The notes beneath the pieces were generated by a model. That model did no database searches, was not told where the DNA came from, and was given only the letters and a program-made list of their open reading frames with translations. Below, one piece after another: positions 44,144-51,850 of a stretch of DNA of 64,000 bases (its first letter is position 1; each line of letters opens with the position of its first letter). Both the position numbers and the translations under genes were made by a program. The DNA is from Marmoricola sp. (GTDB lineage Bacteria; Actinomycetota; Actinomycetes; Propionibacteriales; Nocardioidaceae), in contig JAOPYC010000090.1 in assembly GCA_025964795.1 (NCBI GenBank), positions 1-64,000 on the forward strand. Direction: 5' to 3'.

Positions 44144-45313
44144 CTAACCCAGCACGGGAAGCTGCGCGACGGCATTGGCGTGGCCCCGGCTCACCTTGAC
44201 GTCCAGCGACCCGCCGAGGAACTTGGCGCGCTCCCTGGCCCGCGCCACCGCGGCCTTGACGTCGGCGGCCCGGTCGACCGGCCCGGTGACGCGGAGCTCG
44301 AGGGCGTCGTCGTCGAACCGCACGCCCACGTCGATCCGCGACTCCGGCTGGTCGGCGAGGACGTCCACCAGGTGCTCGACGATGCGGTACGCCGAGAGCT
44401 CGACCGTCGCGGGCAACCCGCGCGGGTCGCCGGCCACCGTCAGCCGGGAGTCGGCGTGCGCGTGCCGGGCCAGCAGGGCGTCGAGGTGGGCCACGGTCGG
44501 CGCCGGCGCCAGCGCGACGTCCCCACCGCGCAGCAGTCCCACGAGCTCGCGCATGCCGTCGAGGGTCGCCCGGCTGTCGGTCTCGATCGACGCGAACAGC
44601 TCCCGCGCCTCGGCCGGCTCGAGGTCCTGCCCCGAGTCGGCAGCGGTCGTCAGCTGGCCGAGCCGCTCCTGGAGGAGCCCGTCGAGCTGCTGCGAGAGCC
44701 GGACCCGGTCGTCGGCGACCTCCAGGGCGACCCGCACGTCGCGCAGCTCCTGCAGCTCCGCGGTCCGCGCCCTGAGCTCCGCACTCATCGCGGTGCGGTG
44801 CCGGACCGCGCGGCCGATGCCGAACACGATCAGCACGATCGGCAGCGCGAGCACGACCGGCTCGAAGCCGGTGGTCGCGTCGACCACGAGGACGGCGCAG
44901 GTGAGCAGCACGCCCAGCCCCAGCGAGAGCCAGGCCCGGGCCCGATCGAGGGAGACCGCGCCCAGGTAGGCCAGCACGAACGCGAGAGGCAGCCCGGCGC
45001 CGCACCTGGTCACCCAGCCGAAGAGCAGGTCGTGCGCCACCATCACGACCAGCGCGATCCCGGCGACCGTGATGACGCCCCGCCGCCACCACAGCACCGG
45101 GACCGTCGCCAGCACGAACACCGGGATCATCACCCACGAGCGGGACGACATCTCGTGGACCATGCTGCCCTCGGAGATGGCCGAGACCACGTCCGCGTCC
45201 GGTTGGAGGACGTTCTCGACCATCAGGAAGGCGCCCAGCGCGGTGAGGGCTCCCGCCAGCACCCAGTCGACGGGTCGGATCCCCCGGAAGACCCTGCTGA
45301 CGCCTTCACTCAT
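44144..45313 (-). CDS. degenerate histidine-kinase-like membrane protein
   Basis: 389 aa. N-terminal membrane module of ~170 residues (GIRPVDWVLAGALTALGAFL, SWVMIPVFVLATVPVLWWRR, LLFGWVTRCGAGLPLAF), homologous to the whole neighbouring protein at 45326-45865. A coiled coil and kinase-like region follow, but where HisKA_3 kinases have ELHDxxxH this one has QQLDGLLQ (about 208-215), so the phospho-acceptor His is lost. The ATPase region is also eroded: an N-box-like AYRIVEHLVDVLAD remains but no GxG loop is evident. Probably a regulatory pseudokinase. Confidence 0.75.
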   Translation of the reverse strand: MSEGVSRVFRGIRPVDWVLAGALTALGAFLMVENVLQPDADVVSAISEGSMVHEMSSRSWVMIPVFVLATVPVLWWRRGVITVAGIALVVMVAHDLLFGWVTRCGAGLPLAFVLAYLGAVSLDRARAWLSLGLGVLLTCAVLVVDATTGFEPVVLALPIVLIVFGIGRAVRHRTAMSAELRARTAELQELRDVRVALEVADDRVRLSQQLDGLLQERLGQLTTAADSGQDLEPAEARELFASIETDSRATLDGMRELVGLLRGGDVALAPAPTVAHLDALLARHAHADSRLTVAGDPRGLPATVELSAYRIVEHLVDVLADQPESRIDVGVRFDDDALELRVTGPVDRAADVKAAVARARERAKFLGGSLDVKVSRGHANAVAQLPVLG

Positions 45314-45325
45314 GGCTCGACTCCC

Positions 45326-45865
45326 TCAGGCGGGAACGCGGTCGGTGTCCCGGGCAGGCACGTCGGCGTTCCTCTCCGCACGAGTCTGCACGAAGAACCC
45401 GATGCCGTAGAAGACCAGCGCGAGGGGGACTCCGAGACCGAGAGCACCGAGGCCCCCGGTCGAGGAGTCCTTGACCAGGATGACGACCTGCAGGGCGAGG
45501 ACCCCGACGAGGCCGATCAGGTGGTTCTGCCGGCTGCCGGCGAAGCGGGCCACGGCGTACGCCATCGCGATCGAGAGCGGCAGCGCGAACCCGCAGCGGG
45601 TCACCCAGCCGAACATCGGGACGCTGGCGGCGATCACCACGAACGAGACGGCGATCGCGGCCAGGATGTTGCGGCGGCGCCAGAGGATGGGCAGGGCCGC
45701 GACGACGAAGACCGGGATCATCAGCCACGACTGGGAGTCGAGCTTGTGAGCGAGGTCGGCGTCCGCCCCCGCGTTGACGTTCTCGAAGCCGATCAGGGCG
45801 GCGAGGGCGACCATGACGGCCGTGAGCACGTAGTCGAGGGGCCGGATGCCCTTGAGGATGTCCAT
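45326..45865 (-). CDS. stand-alone membrane sensor module
   Basis: 179 aa, about five membrane helices: KGIRPLDYVLTAVMVALAAL, SWLMIPVFVVAALPILWRRR, VPMFGWVTRCGFALPLSIAM, LVGVLALQVVILVKD, GVPLALVFYGIGFF. Aligns along its length with the N-terminal part of the pseudokinase encoded 12 nt downstream, but has no kinase domain. First gene of the three-gene unit, divergent from the response regulator. Could heterodimerise with the pseudokinase's membrane part. Confidence 0.75.
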   Translation of the reverse strand: MDILKGIRPLDYVLTAVMVALAALIGFENVNAGADADLAHKLDSQSWLMIPVFVVAALPILWRRRNILAAIAVSFVVIAASVPMFGWVTRCGFALPLSIAMAYAVARFAGSRQNHLIGLVGVLALQVVILVKDSSTGGLGALGLGVPLALVFYGIGFFVQTRAERNADVPARDTDRVPA

Positions 45866-46019
45866 CTGCTTTCCTTCCGATCCGGCGCCTGGTTGACCCC
45901 GTTGACCTCACGCTCCCAACGCGGCGGCGTAGTCCGCGTCGGCAGCGAGGACGATCCTCACGCCGCGCGTCATCCTCAAGGAGGACTCGCCCCCGCCCGG
46001 ACGTGGGCACAATGGACAC

Positions 46020-46676
46020 GTGATCAGGGTCCTCATCGCCGACGACCAGGAGCTCGTGCGCACCGGCTTCCGGGTGATCCTCGAGGCGGAGGGCGACATC
46101 GAGGTCGTCGCCGAGGCCGTCAACGGCGTCGAGGCGGTCCGGCAGGCGGCGCTGGTGAAGCCTCGGGTCGTGCTGATGGACATCCGGATGCCGGAGCTCG
46201 ACGGCCTGGCCGCGACGGAGCAGATCCTGCGGCAGGCGGACCCGCCGACGATCGTGGTGCTCACGACGTTCGACCAGAACGAGTACATCTACCGCGCCCT
46301 GCGGGCCGGCGCTGCTGGCTTCCTGCTCAAGGACGCGCCCTCCTCGCGTCTCGTCGCCGCCGTCCGGGCCGCCGCGACGGGCGACTCGCTGATCGAGCCG
46401 TCGATCACCCAGCGCCTGGTCGAGCGGTTCGCCGAGCCGGTGGCGGTCGTCGGCGTCCCGGCCGAGCTCACGCAGCTCACCGAGCGCGAGCTCGACGTCC
46501 TCCGCCTGATCACCCGCGGCCTCTCCAACGCCGAGATCGCCGCGGAGATGGTGGTCGCCGAGACGACCGTGAAGACCCACGTCGCACGCATCCTCAGCAA
46601 GCTGGGCGTGCGGGACCGCGTCCAGGCCGTCGTGGTCGCCTACGAGACCGGCTTCGTCGGCCGCAGCGGCGTTTGA
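46020..46676 (+). CDS. NarL/LuxR-family response regulator
   Basis: 218 aa. The receiver domain has the acidic pair in IADDQE, phospho-acceptor Asp54 in VVLMDIRMPELDG, the T/S at VLTTF, and Lys104 in FLLKDAP. The C-terminal LuxR helix-turn-helix is LTERELDVLRLITRGLSNAEIA ... TTVKTHVARILSKL. GTG start. It is divergent from the sensor/kinase operon and its stop overlaps the TTG of the transporter gene. Likely regulates this locus in response to the canonical kinase. Confidence 0.92.
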   Translation: MIRVLIADDQELVRTGFRVILEAEGDIEVVAEAVNGVEAVRQAALVKPRVVLMDIRMPELDGLAATEQILRQADPPTIVVLTTFDQNEYIYRALRAGAAGFLLKDAPSSRLVAAVRAAATGDSLIEPSITQRLVERFAEPVAVVGVPAELTQLTERELDVLRLITRGLSNAEIAAEMVVAETTVKTHVARILSKLGVRDRVQAVVVAYETGFVGRSGV

Positions 46677-47530
46677 CCACCACCGCCCCCGTCGGCCTCC
46701 CCGTCGTCGCCGCCGTCCTGCTCGCCGCGGTGCTGCACGCCGTGTGGAACGCGATGGCGCACGCCATCGACGACCAGCTGGTCGGCTTCGCGCTGATGGG
46801 CGTGGGCCTCACCGCTGGGTCGGTGGTGATCGTGCTGGTCTCGCCGCTGCCGGCGAGCGAGAGCTGGCCCTACCTCGCCGCCTCGGCGGTGCTGCACGTC
46901 GCCTACAACGCGCTGCTGATGTGGTGCTACCGCATCGGCGAGTTCGGCCAGGTCTACCCGTTGGCGAGGGGTACGTCGCCGTGGCTGGTCGCGATCGCCG
47001 GTGCGGTGTTCGCCGGCGAGCACCTCTCGTTGATCCGGGTCCTAGGCGTCGTCACCATCTCGGTCGGGCTGGCCAGCCTGGTCTTCGTCGGCGGGGTGCC
47101 CACCCGGGCCGCACGCCCGGCGATCGCGGCCGCCCTGCTGACCGGGGTGGCGATCGCGTCGTACACGACCTTCGACGGGCTGGGCGTCCGGCACGCGGGC
47201 TCGGTCGCCGGGTACGCCGGGTGGCTGTTCCTCCTGCAGGGACCGGTGCTGCCGCTGGTGGCACTGGGGCTCCGCCGCCGAGGGCTGTGGACGCAGCTGC
47301 GACCCCACCTGCTGACGGGGCTGACGGGCGGCGTGCTGTCGCTGGCCGCCTACGGGCTGGTGCTGTGGGCCCAGACCCGGGGCGCACTGGCCCCCGTCGC
47401 GGCGCTGCGGGAGACCAGCGTGATCGTCGGGGCCGTGATCGGGGCCGTGGTGTTCGGTGAGAAGTTCGGTCGCTGGCGGATCGTCGCGACGGTCCTGGTC
47501 GCGGGTGGCGTCGTCCTCGTCACCCTGTGA
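46673..47530 (+). CDS. EamA-family (DMT) transporter
   Basis: 285 aa with ten hydrophobic helices in two EamA repeats: VLLAAVLHAVWNAMAHA, PLARGTSPWLVAIAGAVFAGE, and in the second repeat VLWAQTRGALAPVAALRETSVI plus VIGAVVFGEKFG. The likely start is TTG at 46673, overlapping the regulator stop as TTGA. Probably an exporter of a small metabolite; the overlap with the response regulator gene makes it a candidate effector of the two-component locus. Confidence 0.83.
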   Translation: MTTTAPVGLPVVAAVLLAAVLHAVWNAMAHAIDDQLVGFALMGVGLTAGSVVIVLVSPLPASESWPYLAASAVLHVAYNALLMWCYRIGEFGQVYPLARGTSPWLVAIAGAVFAGEHLSLIRVLGVVTISVGLASLVFVGGVPTRAARPAIAAALLTGVAIASYTTFDGLGVRHAGSVAGYAGWLFLLQGPVLPLVALGLRRRGLWTQLRPHLLTGLTGGVLSLAAYGLVLWAQTRGALAPVAALRETSVIVGAVIGAVVFGEKFGRWRIVATVLVAGGVVLVTL

Positions 47531-47578
47531 GCCTCGAGGTGGCAGGATCTGGTGGGACCGGGTTCTCGGACCGGAAGG

Positions 47579-48331
47579 ATGCTCATGCGCCACACCACCA
47601 GCGCGCTCGCCGCCCTCGTCGCCACCGTGTGGACCGACCCGGGCAAGGCACGGGCGGTCGACCGCCCGGCGCTGACCCGGCCCGCGCACCCGCAGCAGTG
47701 GCTGCGCGCGATGACGTCGGCGCAGAGCGGGGACCTGAGCGAGAGCAACCGCACCCAGACCCTGGCGCTCTACGGCGCCCCGGTGCTCGTCCTCGCCCGC
47801 TAGGGCGCGTGGAGCCAGGTCGTCGTACCCGACCAGCCGACGCCGCGCGACGCTCGCGGCTACCCCGGCTGGATCCCGACCGTGCAGCTGACCCGCAACC
47901 CGTCGTACGGCGCGGCCACGGCGAAGCGCCCGTTCGCGCTCGTCGACCGCGGCATCGGCACCGGGCTCTTCTCCGGCAGGAAGCTGCGGCACCGGGTGCT
48001 CGCGCTGAGCCTGAACACCCGGCTGCCGGTGATGGGCCGGACGAGGAAGGCCATCCAGGTCCTCACCCCGGCCCACGGGCGCAAGTGGCTCCCGAAGGCG
48101 CGAGCGTCGGTCTACCGCAGCGAGGCGGCCATCACGCGGCCGACCGGGCGCGACCTCGTGCGCACGGCGAGGACGTTCCTGCGCCAGCCCTACGTGTGGG
48201 CGGGGCGTTCGGGCTTCGGCTTCGACTGCTCGGGCCTGACCGGGACCGTCTACCAGGTCCACGGGATCACCATCCCGCGCGACTCCGGGCTGACGGCTCA
48301 GATCGGCATGGCGATGAACGGTGACGAGTAG
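47579..48331 (+). pseudogene. disrupted NlpC/P60 (C40) peptidase gene
   Basis: One reading frame is split by an in-frame TAG at 47801-47803. Before it are SH3-like remnants (LYGAPVLVLAR), and after it GAWSQVVVPDQPTPRDARGY, PGWIPTVQLT, then the NlpC/P60 core FLRQPYVWAGRSGFGFDCSG with the catalytic Cys (48227-48229). The frame ends 32 residues later, before the region that normally carries the catalytic His, and runs 34 nt into the convergent aldo/keto reductase. The export signal is also missing. Cell-wall hydrolase in origin, now inactive. Confidence 0.8.
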
Positions 48332-49164
48332 TCACCGTCGCGGGCCAGCTCGTCCTCCGCCGCGTCCACGGAGGTGCGGTTGGCCTCCGCGTGGATCAGC
48401 ATGCCCAGCAACCCGACGTCCCCGGCGGTCGGAAGACCGGTCACCTCGGGGTGGGACAGCACCCACGAGACCGCGGCGGTGATCCGGTCCTGGTCCGCGT
48501 AGGGCTCGTACCAGGTGGCGTGCGAGTGGTCGGAGCCCTCGGGCCAGTTGCGTCGAGACACCGCCTTGATCGTCATCAGGCCGGCGTCCTGGCGCCGGAC
48601 CTCGTCGACCAGAGCCTGGTAGTCGGACCGGTAGGCCTCGTCGCGCCACAGCACGGGGTTGAGCGGCGTCAGCACGGTCGCGAACGGATGGCGGCGCAGC
48701 GCCTCGAGGTGGGTCGCCGGGGCCTGGTCACCGTGACCGGTGATGCCGATGGCTCCGACCAGGCCCTCCTCCTGGGCCCTGATCGCCGCCGACAGCGCCC
48801 CTTCGGGACGGGTTGCCGCGTCGAGCTCAGCGAGGTCGCCGATGGCGTGCAGCTGCAGGAGGTCGACGCGGTCGGTCTGCAGCCGGATCAGGGAGTCGTT
48901 GATCTGCCGCCAGGCCGGCTCCTCGTCCCGGAGGCCCGTCTTGGTGGCCAGGAAGATGCGGTCCCGGATCTGCGACATCCACGGACCCAGCCGCAGCTCG
49001 GCCTCGCCGTAGTCGGCCGCGACGTCGAAGTGGTTGAGGTCCCCGTCGAGGGCCTCCTGGATCGAGCGGTCGGCGACGTCCTGCGTCACCTCGGCCAGGG
49101 CCGCGGCCCCGTAGATGAGGACCGAGCTCTGGTGCTCGAGGCGTCCGAGCCTGCGCTTCTCCAT
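48298..49164 (-). CDS. aldo/keto reductase
   Basis: 288 aa. TIM-barrel oxidoreductase: the [20 protein letters not shown] start, [16 protein letters not shown] (catalytic Asp/Tyr), [10 protein letters not shown] (catalytic Lys), [12 protein letters not shown] (in place of LLLLHWP; His retained), and a [10 protein letters not shown] block. Probably NADPH-dependent, substrate unknown. A C-terminal segment ([19 protein letters not shown]) resembles the cofactor-binding end of the family. Overlaps the broken NlpC/P60 gene by 34 nt, which probably means the latter was truncated. Confidence 0.87.
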   Translation of the reverse strand: MEKRRLGRLEHQSSVLIYGAAALAEVTQDVADRSIQEALDGDLNHFDVAADYGEAELRLGPWMSQIRDRIFLATKTGLRDEEPAWRQINDSLIRLQTDRVDLLQLHAIGDLAELDAATRPEGALSAAIRAQEEGLVGAIGITGHGDQAPATHLEALRRHPFATVLTPLNPVLWRDEAYRSDYQALVDEVRRQDAGLMTIKAVSRRNWPEGSDHSHATWYEPYADQDRITAAVSWVLSHPEVTGLPTAGDVGLLGMLIHAEANRTSVDAAEDELARDGDYSSPFIAMPI

Positions 49165-49257
49165 GCCGACCACTCTTGCCTCCGGCACCCGAGCAGGCAA
49201 CCCCTGGCGCCACGATCGAGGAGGCCGGCTCGCCGGATCTTGACTACCCTCGGGCAG

Positions 49258-49599
49258 ATGAGCCGGATCTCCACCGTCAGCGTCGCGTCGGTCTACCCCC
49301 ACTACCTGGCGAAGGTCGAGAAGAAGGGACGGACGCAGTCCGAGCTCGACGAGGTCATCGAGTGGCTGACGGGCTTCGACGAGTCCGCGCTGCGGGCCCA
49401 CCTGGCCGCGGGGACGACGTTCGAGGACTTCTTCGCCGAGGCGCGGCTCAACCCGTCGGTGTCGCTGATCACGGGCGTCGTCTGCGGGATCCGCGTGGAG
49501 GAGATCGAGGACCCCTTGATGCAGAAGATCCGTTACCTCGACAAGCTGGTCGACGAGCTGGCCAAGGGCAAGGCGATGGAGAAGGTCCTGAGGACCTAG
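49258..49599 (+). CDS. DUF2200-family protein
   Basis: 113 aa. [50 protein letters not shown] and [20 protein letters not shown] match DUF2200 end to end. Small soluble helical protein of unknown role. TACCCT 7 nt upstream of the ATG suggests leaderless transcription. Its stop overlaps the convergent thioesterase gene by 4 nt. Confidence 0.9.
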   Translation: MSRISTVSVASVYPHYLAKVEKKGRTQSELDEVIEWLTGFDESALRAHLAAGTTFEDFFAEARLNPSVSLITGVVCGIRVEEIEDPLMQKIRYLDKLVDELAKGKAMEKVLRT

Positions 49600-50093
49600 C
49601 GCAGCTTCAACGCGCCCGAGAGGTGGGGCTCCCAGGGCAGCTCGTCCTGCGAGGCGATGTGCTCGTCCAGGGCTGCCGCGACGTCCTCGGGCCACGGCGC
49701 CGTACGACGGGTCTCCATGTCGATGTGCAGGAGGATCTCCTCCATCACGAAGCTCAGCCGCTGGTTGGTGTCGTCGAGGAGGTAGACCAGCGCGTGCGCG
49801 GCCCGCTCCGAGCGACCGAGCAGCCGCACCCGCGAGGAGATCTCGGCCCCGGTGAGCAGCTCGGCCAGGTAGGTCAGATGGTGCTCGGCCGAGAAGCAGG
49901 CGTGGCCCCGGGCCGGCCAGTCCTGCGGGATCCCCAGCGCGACCAGCGACTCGTCGAGCCCCTCACTGGCGATGCCGGTGTAGTGCCGGACGTTGAGGTG
50001 CCCGTTGGCGTCCTCGAACGGCACCGGCACCGGTTGCACGGTGTAGGCAGGCAGGTCGACGAGCTGCTCGTACGTGGGGTGGGTTGGGCTCAC
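49596..50093 (-). CDS. acyl-CoA thioesterase, hotdog fold
   Basis: 165 aa. Hotdog thioesterase of the 4HBT/YbgC type: [20 protein letters not shown] carries the D-x-N-G-H-(L/M)-N motif with the active-site Asp, then [18 protein letters not shown] and a strand HALVYLLDD. Likely hydrolyses acyl- or hydroxybenzoyl-CoA esters. Single gene. Confidence 0.85.
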   Translation of the reverse strand: MSPTHPTYEQLVDLPAYTVQPVPVPFEDANGHLNVRHYTGIASEGLDESLVALGIPQDWPARGHACFSAEHHLTYLAELLTGAEISSRVRLLGRSERAAHALVYLLDDTNQRLSFVMEEILLHIDMETRRTAPWPEDVAAALDEHIASQDELPWEPHLSGALKLR

Positions 50094-50167
50094 GGACCGT
50101 GACGCTACCGGGTGCCGCCGGCGCGGCGGCCCGCGCGGGGGTGCCGATGGACGGTCCGTCCTGAGGG

Positions 50168-50593
50168 TCAGTCGTCGAGCAGGGCGGCGAGCTCGTCGTC
50201 GAAGTCGACGTGCGCGCTCTCCTGGCCGACGGGGACCGAGACCAGCATCGCGGTCAGGAACCGGTCGACGTTGCGGGTCTCCGTCTGGACGAGGACCTCA
50301 CCGTCGGGCGAGCGCAGCTCGATGATCACCACGGCGTTGCCCTCGGAGCTCAGGCACGGCCACAGGTGGACGTCGCCGTCGCCGGTGGGCTCGTAGCGTC
50401 CCTCGAGGAACAGCTCGCGACCGAAGGTCCACAGCACCTCCTGGGCGCCGGTCTGGAAGACCATGGTGACCGCGAACGGGTCGGCAGGGTCGTAGACCAG
50501 CTCGGCCTCGAGGGCGGTGGCCTCACCTTCGGGGTCCACGAACTCCAGGCCGAGGGTCTGGCTGACGATCTGGGCACTGGTGGTCTGCTTCAT
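50168..50593 (-). CDS. SsgA-family sporulation/cell division regulator
   Basis: 141 aa. VYDPADPFAVTMVFQTGAQ, VLWTFGRELFLEGRYEP, GDGDVHLWPC and RNVDRFLTAMLVSVPVGQE are the SALP (SsgA/SsgB-like) signature. In Streptomyces SsgB recruits FtsZ to sporulation septa; in non-sporulating relatives the role is presumably in division or wall synthesis. The upstream 220 nt (50594-50813) is unusually T-rich (run of six T at 50724-50729) and may hold its promoter. A close SsgB orthologue is possible but not proven. Confidence 0.88.
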   Translation of the reverse strand: MKQTTSAQIVSQTLGLEFVDPEGEATALEAELVYDPADPFAVTMVFQTGAQEVLWTFGRELFLEGRYEPTGDGDVHLWPCLSSEGNAVVIIELRSPDGEVLVQTETRNVDRFLTAMLVSVPVGQESAHVDFDDELAALLDD

Positions 50594-50813
50594 GGCTGCT
50601 CCTGCTGGTTGGTGTCGGGCCCCCTGTGCAAACCCGTCACGCGATGAGTCGAGTGTGCGCAGCCCGGGCGGTCAACGGCGCGAAAGCCGGCGAGTGTCCG
50701 TTATGTCCCCCTGGTGGGCTAGTTTTTTCAGGCTGCTGGTCTATTTTCGCGTGTCGTTGGTCTAGTTCAGTCGGAACCATCCTCTTACTCGCCTCCGCGG
50801 GTAGCCTGTTCCC

Positions 50814-50993
50814 GTGGTGATGTACCGGTTCCTCGATGCGATGGGGGAATCCCTCGACGAGCGTGAGTTTCCCGACCACGCGGCCGCCCTCGAGTGGGCC
50901 ACTGCGGAGGACGAGCTGGATGCGGAGGTCCAGCGCGTCGAGTACCGCGAGCCGGGTGGGGACTGGCGCTGGGCCGGACCCTTGCTCGGCTGA
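50814..50993 (+). CDS. small acidic protein
   Basis: 57-59 aa. Start at GTG 50814, GTG 50817 or ATG 50820. TAGCCT (50802-50807) lies 6 nt before the first GTG, the geometry of a leaderless actinobacterial gene. The sequence MYRFLDAMGESLDEREFPDH, then AALEWATAEDELDAEVQRVE and GDWRWAGPLLG, has normal coding GC3. Unknown function; too short for most gene callers. Confidence 0.55.
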   Translation: MVMYRFLDAMGESLDEREFPDHAAALEWATAEDELDAEVQRVEYREPGGDWRWAGPLLG

Positions 50994-51032
50994 GCCCACC
51001 TGTGCGGGCATCCCCAGCTACTTCGCGGCCCC

Positions 51033-51560
51033 GACACCCCGCACCTCTGGCTGGACGGTCTGATCGCCGACACCCTCGCGACCCTGGTGATCTTCGGGTT
51101 CAGCCGCCCAGCACAACTCCAGCTTCTACGACGCCTGGTGGAGCGTGCTGCCGCCGCTGCCGGCGATCTACTGGTGGGCGGCGGGGCCGTTGGCCTTCGA
51201 CGACCTCCGGTGCTGGCTGGTCCTCGGCGTGATCCTGGTCTGGTCGGTGCGGCTGACCGCCAACTGGATCTACGCCTTCCCGGGTTTCCCGCACGAGGAC
51301 TGGCGTTATCCCCTGCTGCGCGAGGGGAAGGGCGCGCTGGAGCCACTCGTCGACCTCTTCGGGATCCACCTCATCCCCACATGGCAGGTGTTCCTCGGCA
51401 TGACGCCGGTCTACCTGGCCGTCACCCGGGCTGAGGAGGACGTCGGGTGGATCGACGCCGTGGCCGTCGTGATCGGTCTCGGTGCGGAGGCGCTCGACCG
51501 CGCATACGCCGAGCCCGGCCAGTCAGGAGGCAGAACTGCGGGCGCCGCCGTGGCGGCGCC
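51033..51560 (+). pseudogene. decayed DUF1295 / steroid 5-alpha-reductase-like membrane protein gene
   Basis: Frame 0 encodes DTPHLWLDGLIADTLATLVI then FGFSR up to about 51107. The continuation NSSFYDAWWSVLPPLPAIYW lies in frame 1 from about 51113, so a frameshift falls between. Then VRLTANWIYAFPGFPHEDWR, ALEPLVDLFGIHLIPTWQVF and GMTPVYLAVTR are clear DUF1295 blocks. The expected N-terminal helix is missing, and the C-terminus diverges after IGLGAEALDRAYAE into unrelated sequence that ends at 51600. Confidence 0.75.
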
Positions 51561-51600
51561 TGTCACGATCGATGACCATGCGTATTGCGATGGCAGCTAG

Positions 51601-51850
51601 CGCGCCAATCGCCAGGCAAGGCCACGCCGACTGAAGGTCGAGGACGCCGAGGATCGGAGCTCCAATGAGGCGGTCGTCGGCGTGACGACGGCCAACGACG
51701 TCCAATCGCGGCCACCCGCGCGATGCGACCCATACGACCGAGGGAGCTCCAAGTCGTCCGGCGGAACCGGCTAGGTCTGCTGACCTGCCCCATTCGTGCA
51801 GCAGACCCTCGTGACAACAGAGGGAGCCGGAATGATCGCTGAGAGCGGGG
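51601..51850. other. gap between the decayed DUF1295 gene and the glycosidase-like gene
   Basis: 250 nt with lower GC than the core genome. The minus strand is open and encodes a hydrophobic stretch (AWPCLAIGALAAIAIRMVID) followed by a basic tail, which could be the end of a small membrane protein. No convincing start was found. Probably junction debris. Confidence 0.4.
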
